From NCBI GenBank assembly GCA_028554755.1, contig JAPTOF010000009.1, positions 2,460,501-2,524,500 of the forward strand: 64,000 bases of DNA, in the 5' to 3' direction. Shown one piece after another: positions 41,836-53,860 of this stretch (positions within the stretch are counted from its first letter, which is position 1; each line of letters begins with the position of its first letter). The position numbers and the translations under genes were made by a program. Below the pieces are notes generated by a model, which worked only from the letters and a program-made list of their open reading frames with translations, did no database searches and was not told the origin of the DNA. The DNA comes from Cordia subcordata. Taxonomy: Eukaryota; Streptophyta; Magnoliopsida; Boraginales; Cordiaceae.

Positions 41836-43338
41836 TAATACTAAGAAACTACCTAGTATCCTAATTAAACCTTAGGACTCAAGCTGAGTCTGTCTCTAGG
41901 CGTGCACACTTAGCAGTACAGCATGGTCCATATGTATCTAAGGCCATAGGAGGGACTAGGGAACTACTTAGGTACCCTAAATCAATCCTCTCTTAGTTCC
42001 TACACTATTGGTTGGATTTAATATCAAAGTTAAGGGTCACTAAGGCTAACTAACCCTACCCGAACTTCTATGAGATAGATTTAAAGCTAAAGGTTCTAGG
42101 CTAAGCTAATGTAGAATTGGGCTTCATCGATCTAAGGATAAAAAAGTGGATTAGGACATTAATAGCGCAACATTACATGTTCTAAGATAAGGCATTGTGA
42201 ATATGATGTCCTATCCATAATGCAAACACAAACAAGTTTGGATTTATGCCATTGGAAACATTCAAGTGTCAATATGTAGCAATATTTGAGCATGTATTCC
42301 CTATAAGGCAAGTTTCATACCCACATAGACATGAATAGAATAAACCCACTTCATATTATCCATAATCACACACATAGACATGCATAATCTAAGGATTAGA
42401 AGTGTCCTATAGCAAATACAACTCAATTTATATACATATAACTCGTTCAAGCATTACATCAAACACATGGACATGAAATGATATAAAGCTTTTCAAAATA
42501 AGAACAAAGTATGTATAGATATAAGCCAATGGAATCCCACAACAAAAAGTATGAAAATGAACCCACTACACAAGTTTAGTCACCCTAATGTATCTACTCA
42601 AGCTTAAAATAAAAGAGAATGAAAGAGGGTTAAGAAAGCTCCCCTTCCATCCTTGCTTATTTCTTTACAATCTTGAGCAAATCTTCAATAAATGATGTTG
42701 TAATCCTCCAAAATAAGCTTAGATCTAGGTGTGTGTGTGTGTATGTTAATATGTGTGTTAGAGGTAGGTGATAGTAGGGTTTTGTGTGTATGTGATGGGT
42801 GTGTGAAGTAGTGGTGAATGATATATCAAAAGTGATAACAGCAGGCCCCATTTATAGCCTTCAACGTAGCTACTGGCTGGCCTAACCAGCTAGCCGATAA
42901 AAAGGGGATAGTCGGTTCAAATATGGAACACTCTGGAATTATTAGCTGAGTGGTAAGCTCAACCGGTACAGGTCTTTCTTCTCTGGACTTAACAGCTTAC
43001 CTAGCCAGTCAGCCAGTTGCTCTTGTGGGCTAGCTGGTTCATCTTAAGGTCTTCATTCTTCATCTTTTTTTCTTCTTTTGACTTCTTTCCTACGACCCGT
43101 ACACTTTTGGTGTTCATCACCCTTTATCATGTAAGCTCAGCGACAAACCTTACATCACCTAAATCATTAAAAACAAGTAATTAGTGTAGCGTTTACCTCT
43201 TAAACTCAACTATGTACAATTATTGTGCTTAAGCCTATATTTAGCATAAGTACTACACTAATGCATCTATTAAAGCTCAAAACACCTCCGAAATATAAGC
43301 AATTAGCAATGCAAATACACACAAAACACAACACATTA
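41836..43338 (-). repeat. 5' LTR of element E, second piece
   Basis: Continues from 34944 and ends in plus orientation CACAACACATTA (family CACATCA), followed by GACCA. With 34572-34944 it gives an LTR of about 1875 bp. The TATA box on the minus strand is near 42850-42857, with the decayed GTCGAC tract at 42880-43035. Confidence 0.88.
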
Positions 43339-43343
43339 GACCA

Positions 43344-44560
43344 TATTACTGATTTTGTTGAGATGATTTCCACTTCCATGTCCCTAATGTGTCTCAAGAT
43401 TTCATTTGTCTTAGGTTATTTCCTTTTATCCTTAAGGATCAGGCTAAATCTTGGTTTCATTCTTTACCTAGTGGTTCTATGACATCATGGGCTGAGCTTT
43501 AATCTAGGTTTTACCAAAAGTTATTCCCTATGGCCAAGATGGCTGACCTTAGGATTTCCATTATGACTTTCTTGCAACATGGCCTAGAGTCCTTTCACGA
43601 AGCTTGGTAGAGGTTCAATGACTTTCTTAGATAGTGTCTTCACCACAAGCATGGTAATCATGACCTACTCTAGTGAGCAAAATTGGGTGATGGTTAATGT
43701 CGCCTCTAGTGGTGGATTTTATAATATGAAGGTGAGTGAGGTGTGGGAGAAAATAGATTTGTTGGCCAAGAACTCTTGTTAAAATTCAGCTATGAATAGG
43801 TCCAGTCGAGGAGTGAATAGAAGAGGTATCCATAAGGTTAGAGTTTCTTTAGATTTGCCCTTTATAGAAGCTTTGACGAACAGGCTAGACCAATTCATTT
43901 CTTTGTCCCTTTTCCCTAGAGTCATAGAGCTAGTTCTACAGGTCCGTCCTCTACCCCTTCGGTAGTAGAGACATCTACTTTAAGTTTTGAGTCATCTCAT
44001 GAGACTGTAGCTTATCCCCTAGCACCGTAGTTTCCCAAGTTCATGTAGGAGCAAGTGTGTGCTATTCAAGGTTATTCTTGTGAGTACAATTCGTGCTCGA
44101 ACACTTACAATCCATGTTAGAGGGATAACTCAAAATTTCTTGGTGACAAGGTAAAGATGAGTTTTCCCATTCCCAGCCACAGGTCCCACTCCAGTGGAGA
44201 CAGCATCCTGCTACTCCCCTAGGGTTTTATAATATTAGTCAACCTAGGTTGACTAGTGCTCCTTAGCCCCAGGCACTCTCTGCTCCCTCTAGCAGTCAGT
44301 CCCTTAGCAATAATGTGATGAAGTAGATACAGTTTATTTAGAATCAATAATAGGCTTTAGCTAGTCATCAATAGGAGATAGCAGATAATAGGCAAGAGTT
44401 AGCTAGCTACAGGTAGTAGATGGCTAACACAGAGGCATACTGAGGGCAGTTAGCCACCCAGATGAGTGCTAGAGATCGCAAGAAATTGCCTTTGTAACAA
44501 GAGGTAAACCTTAAAGTTTAGTCATATCCCTCTATCGACACTACTTATCCCCCTCAAGCC
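43344..44560 (+). pseudogene. Gag of element D, second half
   Basis: Capsid continues (FHVPNVSQDFICLRLFPFILKDQAKSWFHSLPSG, FYQKLFPMAK, SFHEAW). About 24 bp is missing near 43670, where other copies read QYFFRGLN. The zinc knuckle at about 43975-44015 has lost its cysteines (STLSFESSHETVAY). There are many stops. Confidence 0.82.
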
Positions 44561-45790
44561 CAAGCTAATACTGTCACCACTCTTAGAAGTGATGGAATAG
44601 TGGATAATAGGGTTGAATTTGACTATGCAGTACCTATACCTAATGGTTCCCCTAAGTCTAGAGACCCTGATAGTAGCCCTGTAGAGAGAGATCATAGACA
44701 AAGAGACTTGTAAGGAGAGTTGAGCATACGAGAGACCATGGTGAGTGTAGTACTTTCCGTCCACATTGAGAGGGAAAGGAGCCTATTGATGATTCCCATG
44801 AGTCTAGAGGTGTTGAGCCTAGAGTTCGTTATCCATCTACTTTAGAGAGGCCTTCACGTAGTGAGGATAGGAGATTCTTAAAGTCCTAGAGCATCTTAAG
44901 GACATTAAGATTAATCTTCCTTTGATAGATGTCGTCTGGTCTATTTCTTCCTACTCCAAGTTCTCTAAGGATCTTTGCATGAGAAAGTATAGAGCCTCGA
45001 TCATGCCTAAAAAGGTGAAGTTCATGGAGAAGGTGAGTAGCATTTGTACCCTGGGCCTTCCGGTCAAGATGATTGAACTCAGAGCTTTCACCATTCCTTG
45101 TGGGATTCGAGAGACCCAAATTGATTATGCCTTGCTAGACATAGGATCCAATGTAAACCTCATTCCCTACTTAGTATATCAGTGAATAGGCTAGAAGACT
45201 TGTCTCCGACACATGTTAGCCTTTAGCTAGCTGATAGGTCTGAGAGGAGACCTAAGGGTGTAGTGGAAGATATGCTAGTTCATGCAGGAGAATTTGTGTA
45301 CCCTCTAGATTTCATTGTGTTAGATACAGATTCAGGCCCTGATTCTAGTCATTCTGCACCTGTCCTTTTAGGTCGCCCATTCCTTGCTACCGTGGGTACT
45401 ATTATCCATTTTAGGTCGGGGTTGTTAGAAATGAAGTTTGGGAATTTGAAGTCTACTATGAAGGTTACCAAGGTGGTAAATAGGGCCAGTGTAAGAGGGG
45501 AAAAAGATGGAGAAAAGTGCTTTAGAGTTAATGTTATTGATTCTTATGTTAAGGACTTTGTTTAGAAGACTATGACTGATGGAGAAGATTTGTGAAAGTT
45601 CAAGGAATTGATGTCTAGATTTGATTTAGAGACCTTAAAGTGGAAATGTATGGCTTTCATCTCCTTAGTTGAGGATTTTATGATTGATAAGTTGCTTGAT
45701 GTTATTCCTTCTAGTATTCATTTTAATGATGTCTGCATTGATGATGTTGAGGTTGAGTTCCCCTTGGTTGAGCCTAGCCCATCATGAGAG
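44561..45790 (+). pseudogene. Protease of element D
   Basis: Linker with NRVEFDYAVP, then 44922-45185 (LLDIGSNVNLIPYLVYQ; catalytic Asp codon 45138-45140, DIGS) and 45263-45565 (VHAGEFVYPLDFIVLDTDSG, LLGRPFLATVGTIIHFRSGLLEMKFGNL). Frame changes lie near 44885 and 45190. It precedes RT directly. Confidence 0.86.
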
Positions 45791-46900
45791 CTCAAACCCC
45801 TTCACAAGCATTTGAAGTACACATTCCTAGGCTTTAGTGAGACCCTTTCAGTTATCATAGCTTTTGATCTTTCTAGTAAGCATAAGGAGCATATTTAGAG
45901 GTTCTTAGGAACCATAGGAAGGCAATAGGGTGGAAGATAGATGATTTGAGAGGCATAGATCCTTCGGTATGTATGCAGTATATTCACCGTAAGGACGGAG
46001 TTATTCTTTCTAGGGAGATGTAGAAGAGGTTAGACCTACACATGAGCAAGGTTGTTAAGAAAGAGATCATTAAGCTCTTAGATGTAGGCATATCTCTCTG
46101 ATCTTAGATAGTGCGTTGGTTCGCCTAATCTAGGTTTTCCCTAAAAGTCTGGGATCATAATTATGAGAATGAGAGAGGAGAGCTTAACCCTACTCGTACT
46201 CCTATGGGTTGGAGAGTCCATATTGACTATAGGAAGCTCAACTCAAAAACTAGGAAAGACCATTTCCTGTTGCCTTTTCTAGACTAGATCTCAGATAAAA
46301 TAGCTGGGTATAGCTATTACTACATTCTACATGCCTATTCCAGGTATAATTAGATTCTTATGTTTCCTGAGAATAGGAAAATACCACGTTTACTTGTTCT
46401 TATGGCACTTTTGCCTACAGGAGGATGCCTTTCGATCTTTGTAATGCACCAGTAACATTTCAGAGGTGTATGATGGCCATTTTTGGCGATATGATAGAGA
46501 AGCATTTAGAGATTTTCATGGATGATTTTTTGGTCCTCGGTGATAACTTTGATAAGTGCTTGAGTCACCTTTCTTTAGTTTAAGACCATTGTGTGGAAGA
46601 GAACTTAGTATTGAGTTAGGAGAAGTCCTACTTCATTGTGCGGCAAGGGATAGTCTTGTGTCATTTAGTTTCATCTAGTGGCATTCAAGTTAACCCGTCA
46701 AAGGTAGAATTGATTGAGAAGTTACCTGTCACTAAGTGTATTAAGGATGTTAGATCTTTTCGAGGACATGTAGGATTCTACCGCAAGTTCATTAAGGGTT
46801 TTAGCTAAATAGCGCATTCCTTGTCTAGGCTCTTAGGACAAGATATCCCCTTTGAGTTCAATGATTAATATGTTAGAGCTTTCACTAGGCTTAAATCCTT
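45791..46900 (+). pseudogene. Reverse transcriptase of element D
   Basis: RT lead-in (WKIDDLRGIDPSVCMQYI), then GWRVHIDYRKLNSKTRKDHF near 46200, ISDKIAGYSYY, TFQRCMMAIFGDMIEKHLE, and FMDD with both catalytic aspartates at 46515-46526, then DVRSFRGHVGFYRKFIKGFS. At least two frameshifts and several stops break it. Among the Athila-type copies here it is the most complete RT. Confidence 0.87.
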
Positions 46901-47320
46901 ATTGTCCTCCTCCTTGATCATCCAACTGCTTAATTACAGTTTCCCCTTTAAGGTTATGTGTGATGTATCCAACTATGTGATAAGGGGTATTTTAGGCCAA
47001 AGGTGAGCTAAGTTTCCCTACGTAGTGTACTACGCTAATAAGACCCTTGACAAGGCTTAAAGGAACTATATCACTGCAGAAAAAGAGCTTTCAACGGTAG
47101 TTTTCTCCCTTGACAGGTTTAAGTCATACATCCTAAGGTCCAAGGTGATTGTCTACATTAATAATGCAGTATTGAGGTATTTGTTAGCTAAGAAAGAGTC
47201 TAAGCTCCATTTGTTTAGGTGGATGCTCTTTCTTCAAGAGTTCGACAATGAGATGCAAGATAAAAAGGTAGTAAGAATTTGGCTGTAGGTTATATTTCCC
47301 CTCTTGTAAGTGAGCCTTCT
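46901..47320 (+). pseudogene. RNase H of element D
   Basis: FPFKVMCDVSNY (first Asp), TAEKELSTVVFSLDRFKSYI (Glu), then YINNAVLRYLLAKKESK, where the usual TDH reads INN, so a catalytic Asp is lost. A frame change near 47275 leads into the integrase lead-in. Confidence 0.83.
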
Positions 47321-48447
47321 AATGATCCTTCCCTTTTTCGTGATTCCTTTCTCGACAAGCAATTATTTATTGTTTCCCATCACACACCGTGGTTCGCTCG
47401 TATAGTTAATTATCTTGCCACAGGGTATTTTCCCTCCTATTGGCGGAAGAGAGATAGAGAAATAGGTTCCTAGCACAAGTGAGACATTTCTTTTGGGAGG
47501 ATCCCTATCTTTTTAAAGTGTGTGTAGATCAAGTGATTCGCCAGTGTGTGCCCGAGAACAAGTTTGAGAACGTATTGAGTATGTGTTACGATGAGGGTTA
47601 TAGAGGTCACTTTAGTGAAAAGAAGACCGCCACGAAGGTCTTGTAATGTGGATTGTTTTGGCCCACTCTCTTTAGGGATGCCTATGATTATTGTGAGAAA
47701 TGTGTTAAATGTCAACAATCTAGGTCTATCTCTAGGAGAAACGTAATGCCATTATCCCCTATTCTTTCATGTGAGCTATTCGATGTTTGGGGTATAGATT
47801 TCATAGGTCTATTTCCACATTTCTTTGGGTACCAATACAGTTTAGTGGCCATTAAAAATGTGTCCAAATGGGTTGAGGCTATTCCCACACAGACTAATAA
47901 CTGTAGGCTAGTGGTAAAGTTCATTAAGAAGAACATTTTCTCTAGGCTTGGAATCCCTAGGGTCTTGATTAGTGATGTTGTTTTGCACTTTCACCATGGG
48001 ACACTTGAGGCCTTGTTAAGGAGATATTCAGCCACCCAAAAATTTGCTACTCATTATAACACGCAAACTAGTAAAGAAGTAGAGGTGTCTAATAGGGAGA
48101 TCAAATCTATCTTAGAGAAAACGGTTAGGTCCAATAGGAAAGATTGATCTATTAAGTTGAATGATGCTTTATGGGCTTACCATACTGCTTTTAAGACTCC
48201 CATTGGTACTTTGTGTAGGTTGGTTTATGGAAAAGCTTGTCACTTACTAGTAAAACTAGAGCATAGGGCTTATTGGGCAATCAAGGCCCTAAACTTTGAT
48301 TTGGCAAGAGCGAGTAAGAAGAGAAAGCTTGACCTAGCAGTGTTAGAAGAGCTTAGGTTAGAAGTGAATGAGAATGCCAAACTTTATAAGGATAGGATAA
48401 AGAGGATTTATGATATATACATTCTTAAGAAGTCACTCTCTCTCTGA
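47321..48447 (+). pseudogene. Integrase of element D, DDE triad readable
   Basis: 47279-47473 gives LFIVSHHTPWFARIVNYLATG. The zinc-binding part ends CEKCVKCQQS (47695-47724). The core at 47653-48147 shows GIDFIGLF (Asp 1), VLISDVVLHF (Asp 2) and EVEVSNREIKSILEKTV (Glu). 48157-48447 gives [17 protein letters not shown] and the C-terminal [20 protein letters not shown] single TGA at about 48145 separates the last two. The triad that E lost is present here. Confidence 0.88.
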
Positions 48448-49041
48448 TAAAGTTTGGTTATTTAACTCACATTTGAAGCTTTTTCCAGGTAAACTCAAGA
48501 CATGAAGGGATGGTCCACGAGGTGTTGGTTGCCTACCCTTCTGGAGCGGTCAAGATCAAGGATTTGAAGGATGGCTGTGAGTTGACAATGAACAACCAGC
48601 GCTTGAAACAAGCATATGATCTGAGTGTCGCTTATATGGAGGTTTTAATGCTTTAGGACCCCACTTAAAGAGATCAATGAAGAGAAGATGAGTCTCTGGC
48701 TAACGACATTATGGTTAGTGCTACTAGGAGGCAACCTAGGTTAAATTTTGCACTTATTTTGTTTTCCTTTCAATTGTTTTCTTTCTTTTCTCTTCACCCA
48801 CACCAATGTATTGAATCCCAATTCCTTTTCCCATATGATACACTATTTCTTATTACTTGAACATGCCAATGCAAACTTGCGTGGCAATGCTACTAATCTT
48901 GTTCTTTATGAGTCTTTGTGGTTTGTAAGTCATAGGATTAGTAGGGAGATGATTGATCATTGGTATGGAGAGCTTTCGAAGAAAATGCAAGGTTTTATCT
49001 ATCCTTTCTCCATTTGTTTCCCAATTTTTCTACCCCATCCC
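48448..49041 (+). other. Integrase tail and 3' UTR of element D
   Basis: 48448-48660 still reads as integrase C-terminal sequence in broken frames (DKVWLFNSHLK-like, FPGKLKT-like, IKDLKD). Then comes the hairpin at 48724-48739 and non-coding 3' UTR. The open stretch 48748-49077 crosses the copia joint at 49042 and so cannot be a real gene. Confidence 0.75.
48724..48739 (+). repeat. Post-pol CTAGG/CCTAG hairpin, element D
   Basis: CTAGG, AGGCAA, CCTAG preceded by AGTGCTA; the same stem and loop as in E (12887-12872). Confidence 0.7.
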
Positions 49042-50132
49042 TGTAGGATCGATATTATTAAGTGTACTATATCCTAGTTTAGATTTTCAAAAAATTCTAC
49101 CAAGAAAACATGCTAGCAAAATAAAATAACCACATAACACACACAAGAACATGCTTAAGAACATATAGAACATAACTAGTATTTGTAAAATATGTAAAGC
49201 TAACCTCTTGAAGCGTGGGGCCTTTGATGAAGCTATAACCATCACGAGCTTTGTTTTTACTCACGAACAAGGCCACAAAAAATGTACTATAAGGGTGTCG
49301 CAATAGGCAACTCCCTAATCTTCTTCCCTATGGTTAAATAGACTTATCTTAAGAGAATAGTCTCTTGTGTGGGAAAAAGCAAAGTCATATGCTCTTGAAA
49401 ATCTAAAGAAAAAAAACACATAATAAGTGTGTACTATGTGTTGTAGTATTCTCTTGCCAAAATGGAAGAGATTAACTACAAAATTTTTTGATGCTAGAAA
49501 TGGTTTAAGGTCTTGCCTATTTATAGACAAAGTTTGGCACCTAAACCTTGTAAACTTTCTATGTGGGAAACATTTTCCTAGTAGTAAATGTTTGCCACAT
49601 GTCATGGAAGTTACTTGTACAATTTGAATTCTTCTTGTAGTAACTTTCTAGCACATGTCTAGGAAGATTGGGCGAAGCCTACAATCCAAGTCCAACACCC
49701 CATAATCCATGTGGAGGCCTAAGCCCAATAAGAAACCATCCAAGCCCAATTAGGTTATCTTGGACTCTAAAGAAAGTCCAAACCCAATTCCAAGCTTTGG
49801 CCCAATAAGGCTATTACAGCAATATGGAATTTGCTTTTCCAAGATTACTCTCTCAAAGTCATCTCAACTAAGGAAGGGACCAAGAAGACACAATTAACCT
49901 TGCCATCCAAAAATAATAAAAAAATGTCCTTGCCCGATCTATGCGACATAATAATTATTTTTAACTCCAATCTATTCCATCATAAGATCAAAGTTACACT
50001 CCAAGAATAATTGCTATTACCCAAAAGCTTATCATAAAAGAATGTGAACTTTGTCTTTGACCTACTAAATAACCGATCATAATGCCCCTATATGTACACC
50101 CACAGCTAAGGCCGATTCTTTGGCCTGTGTAC
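49042..50132 (-). repeat. 3' LTR of copia F, 3' piece
   Basis: In plus orientation starts TGTAGGATCGATA (the reverse of the family's LTR end). It includes TATA-like box 2 at 49518-49525 on the minus strand and the short conserved open stretch at 49303-49097. It ends at ...GCCTGTGTAC where G is inserted. Confidence 0.9.
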
Positions 50133-50383
50133 TGATGTGTTGTGTTTTTGCATGTGTTTGCATTGCAATTTACCTATGTTTAAGAAGTATTAAGTGCTCA
50201 AAAAGATGCATTGGTGTAGTACTTTTGATAAGAATAGGCTTAAGCGTAAGCAAACGTACATATTGAGTTTAAGAGACAAATTGCTACACTTTTCAATGAT
50301 TTAGGTGAACTTTGGTTTAAGATCGAGATTGAGCAATGATAGGTGATAAAGATGGGAGATGTATGAGGCAAAAAGAGAAGACC

Positions 50384-50524
50384 AGAGGCCGAAAAGACAA
50401 AGAATGGAGGAAAGAAGTCAGCCGGACGACCAAAAAGAAGGAGCCGGTTGACCTATCAGAGGCCGAAAAGGCAAAGAATGGAGGAAAGAAGTTAGCCGGA
50501 CGACCAAAAAGAAGGAGCCGGTCC
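50384..50524 (+). repeat. 74-bp tandem duplication in U3 of element G
   Basis: A unit starting AGAGGCCGAAAAG at 50384 repeats at 50458 and carries AGCCGGACGACC and AGCCGGT each time. G's 3' LTR has a single unit (about 54724-54790), so the duplication distinguishes the two LTRs of one element. Confidence 0.85.
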
Positions 50525-50615
50525 ACCAGCTAGGTCGACCGGCCACTCCAGAGAGGTGCAAAAAATAGCTGGACGACCACCCCTCCAAAGCCGATGGACC
50601 GGTTAGGTCGACTGG
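50405..50615. promoter_or_regulatory. GTCGAC-rich tract in element G 5' LTR
   Basis: GCCGGACGACC twice, GCCGGTTGACC, GCCGGTCCACC, AGGTCGACCGGCC and AGGTCGACTGGC. The last motif ends about 20 bp before the TATA box at 50634. This position suggests a promoter-proximal activator or silencer target; the binding protein is unknown. Confidence 0.6.
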
Positions 50616-50633
50616 CAGTTCGTGAAAAGCTAA

Positions 50634-50641
50634 TATAAAAG
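50634..50641 (+). promoter_or_regulatory. TATA box of element G 5' LTR
   Basis: TATAAAAG after CTAA, followed by GCCGATTTTCAGAC. It is conserved in the 3' LTR at 54892-54899. Transcription would start a few tens of bases downstream, near the CA-rich block. Confidence 0.62.
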
Positions 50642-52054
50642 GCCGATTTTCAGACTAAAAGGGGGACTTTTTGGATAATTTTTAGAGAGGATCTTCACAC
50701 ACCCAACACCCATCACACACACACACACTAAACCATAGTCTTCATCTACAACACACACACTCTCTCACACATTTTATCACTTTGGAACAAGAGAATTTAG
50801 AGGGTTTCAACATTTGGATTCAAGTTTGCTCTAGAGTTTTGTACAAGAATAGCTAGGATGAAAGGGAAGCTTCGTAAACTCTCTTTCATTCTATCTTTTA
50901 TAATGATTGAGTGGACTAGGGTAGGGTGATTTTACTTATGTAATGGGTTAGCTATATACTCTTATGATATGGGATTAAATGGCTGATTATATATACATGT
51001 TTGATTTTCGTATTCAAATAGTTATTTTCTCATTCATGTCTAAGTGTTTGATTAAATGTCTAAATGATTAACATATGTATAAATTGAAGTCTATTTACTA
51101 CTAAACACATCCAATCCATGCTATAATCATGTCTATGTGTTTATATGTGGATGCTATGAAGTGGATAATGCTTATATTCATGTCTATGTGTATATTTGCA
51201 TGCCTAGTAGTGAATATGACTTCAATAACGCATACATGTCGGTTGTTAAATGCTTCTAATGGTGTAATCCGAGCATGACGATGTTTGGTAGTCAAATAGG
51301 TCCATTTATTCGCAACCACCTTGGCTTAGAACATGTATGAATGTGTTAATATGTTAAATCGTGCTATTGTGACCTTAGAATGACGAAGCATAATTTAGGG
51401 CTAGCCTAGGCCGAGTCTCCTTTGGCTTTAAATCCAGCCAATAGGTTTTAGGTTAGGTTTAGTCGATCTTAGCGACACTAGGTCTTGGCTTTAAATCCCG
51501 CCAATGATTTAGGTGCTAGGGTAGGTTCATTCTAATTCACCTAGGAAGCTAGTTAGTCACTCTTAAGGCCCTAGGTCATAAGGACCACGCCGTAGCTCTA
51601 GGAGGCGTCGCCTAGGGATGGACCCGCACCAAGTCCTAGGGGGAAATTAAAACACTAATTTAGCAACCTAGTTAAGAGCAATCACTAAAGTAAGCCATCA
51701 TTCTTTAATCCCATAGCAATTTAGTATAGAATTACCCATTCATAAGTTGAAGTCTCCCTAACAGCTTTACATTTGTTAGTTCTTCTAGATTAACTTGTCC
51801 CCCACTTTTCCCAATTCCATAGGTTAGTTTAATTCATTTTAGTTAGAGCTCCCGACCATTCAAAAATCCAAAATCCCAAAAAGAGATAGTTTAGATTTCT
51901 TATTTTTAGGCACATTCTAGAACACACATGTAGAATCCATCTCATAACATAGCCTCCCTGTGGTTCGACACCTGTTCTAGCACACACTACACTTCATCGA
52001 TCCATGCACTTGCGGGTCTTTAGAGCTTACACTCAAAGAAGTACATCAAGTTCT

Positions 52055-52072
52055 TGGCGCCGTTGCCGGGGA
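52055..52072 (+). promoter_or_regulatory. PBS of element G, perfect tRNA-Asp match
   Basis: TGGCGCCGTTGCCGGGGA, 18 of 18 bases complementary to the plant tRNA-Asp 3' end, 6 bp after the LTR. Confidence 0.95.
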
Positions 52073-52329
52073 GACACGGTGATTTGCATTCTTTGCTTGT
52101 GTGTTTTGGTAGTTGCTTTTCTTACTTTCTTGCTTTTCCTTTATAGTTTGTTTAGTTTTTGCTTATCTTGTTTATTGTTCATATTAGCTTGCTTTAGTTT
52201 TTTGTTTATCTATTTCAACTTTTGTCTTTATTTTTAGTAGACTCTCTATGATTGTGGTTTATTTGCTATAGTTTTAGGAATATTGAAGTTTTCGGGGGTT
52301 GAAGTGGCTGGAGTTAGGATAGTTTGTGC

Positions 52330-53860
52330 ATGCTTGGTAGGAGAGCCCTTAGAAATCCCCTAGTTTCTCTTAATCCCAAACCTAATAGAATTGCTAGACA
52401 TTTTAGAAATTTAGGAGATCTTCTTGAGGAGATGGCCGATCCCAACTAGCCTCCTAATCCTCCCAATCCCCCAAAGAATTCCATTCCACCTCATGATCAC
52501 CTTAGGCATCAAGCCCAAGATCATTTTAGACGACAGACCCATAGACCAGATCCACCCATAGATGAGGAACTCACTCTTAGGTAATTCTTTCTTCCCGAAG
52601 CCTTTGAGCCTAATTTGGCTATTCAAATTCCGAATTTGGGGGAAACGAACTTTGAGATTAAGCCTAATATGTTGGCCATGCTTCCCTCCTTCTACGGGAG
52701 AAGTAATGAGAGTCCTCTAGATTATATCACTGATTTTTTTGAGATGAGTTCCACTTTCCATGTCCTCAATGTCTCCCAAGAGGTCATATGTCTAAGATTG
52801 TTTCCTTTCTCTCTTAAGGACAAGGCTAGGACTTGGTTGTATTCCTTACCTAACGGTTGCATTACTACATAGGCTGAGCTTCAATCTAAGTTCTTTCAAA
52901 AATTTTATCCCATGGCCAAGACGGCTGACCTTAGGACCGCCATTATGACTTTCTCCCAACATGACCTAGAATCTTTTCATGAGGCTTGGGAGAAGTCAAG
53001 GATCTTCTTAAACAATGTCCACACCACGGGGACGGCAATCATGACCTAATGCAATACTTCTTTCGAGGCTTAAATGAACAAAATAGGATGATGGTCAATG
53101 CTGCCTCCGGTGGTGGCTTCTATCTTTTGAGACTGACTGAGGCATGGGAGAAGATAGAAATGATGGCTGAAAATTCTTTTCAAAATTTTGCCATGGAAAG
53201 GTCTAGTTGGGGAGGCAACAGCAGAAGTGTTAGTGAGGTTGGAGTTTCTTTAGATTTACCCGCTAAGGTTGAGGTTTAACGAATAAGCCAGATCAATTCA
53301 TTTCTTTGTTCATTTCATGCCAATGTCATAGGACTAGTTCTATAGGTTCTTCCTCTGCCCCTTTAGTTGTTGAAGTTTGTGCATTGTGTTCCGAGTCATC
53401 TCATGAGACTATATTTTGCCCTTTAGTGTCTCAATTTCCTGAATTCATGAAAGAGCAAGTGTGTGCCACACAAGGTTATTCTCGTGAGTACAACCCATAC
53501 TCGAACACATACAATCCGGGTTTGAGGGACAACCCAAAATTTTCTTGGAGACAAAGTCAGCATGAGTCTAGTTCATATCCTCAGGTTCCACCTCAACAAT
53601 GACGCCATCCTCAATATCCCCCAGGTTTCTATCATCTTAATCAGCCCTATCTCACTAGTGCTCCTCAACCTCAGGCTTTGCCTGCTCCCTCTAGTAGCTA
53701 ACCTCTTAGTAATGACATGACGAAGATAATGTAGTTCATTTAGAACCAACAATAAGAATTGGTAGAAAATAGGCAGCAAATGGCTAGGTTTGAGGTACAG
53801 TTAGGACAGATTGCTAGTCAGTTAAGCACTAGAGACCTTGGGAAATTGCCTTTTCAGCCG
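52330..53860 (+). pseudogene. Gag of element G
   Basis: ATGCTTGG at 52330. The N-terminus is broken by several stops. The capsid is open at 52615-52872 (LPSFYGRSNESPLDYITDFFEMSS, FSLKDKARTWLYSLPNG) and 52986-53279. The zinc knuckle CALCSESSHETIFC at 53378-53419 has all CCHC residues. A Q-rich stretch (ENRQQMARFEVQLGQIASQL-like, about 53750-53830) follows, as in H. Confidence 0.87.

Larger units (their letters stand above)
9923..43338 (-). mobile_element. Element E: Athila-type gypsy element carrying two insertions
   Basis: On the minus strand the order from the right is: 5' LTR (43338 to 34572, split by element I), PBS, gag, protease, RT, [copia array], RNase H, damaged integrase, 3' UTR, polypurine tract, 3' LTR (11762-9923). 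Both ends have 5-bp GACCA duplications. Without the two insertions and their target duplications E is about 10.3 kb. It lacks the integrase core and is therefore a deletion copy as well as a decayed one. Confidence 0.9.
43344..49041 (+). mobile_element. Element D, right segment: gag to 3' UTR
   Basis: Resumes gag after the GACCA duplication (43339-43343) and runs through protease, RT, RNase H, integrase and the start of the 3' UTR. At 49041/49042 it is cut by the minus-strand copia element F. The remaining 3' UTR and 3' LTR should lie beyond the right edge of the window. Confidence 0.88.
50133..52048 (+). repeat. 5' LTR of element G (1916 bp)
   Basis: TGATGTGTTGTG...GTACATCA. Contains a 74-bp tandem duplication (50384-50524), GTCGAC tract (50405-50615), TATAAAAG at 50634-50641, hairpins at 51422-51441 (perfect) and 51485-51504 (one mismatch), and a CTAGG/CCTAG hairpin at 51598-51615. 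Confidence 0.92.

Noticed and set aside
48748..49077. 109-codon plus-strand frame after integrase
   Set aside because: It crosses the joint between element D and copia F at 49042, so it cannot be an ancestral gene.
50702..50770. CA-rich block in Athila-type LTRs as a microsatellite
   Set aside because: Interrupted ACACAC words shared by all family LTRs at the same place, so part of the LTR rather than a separate repeat locus.
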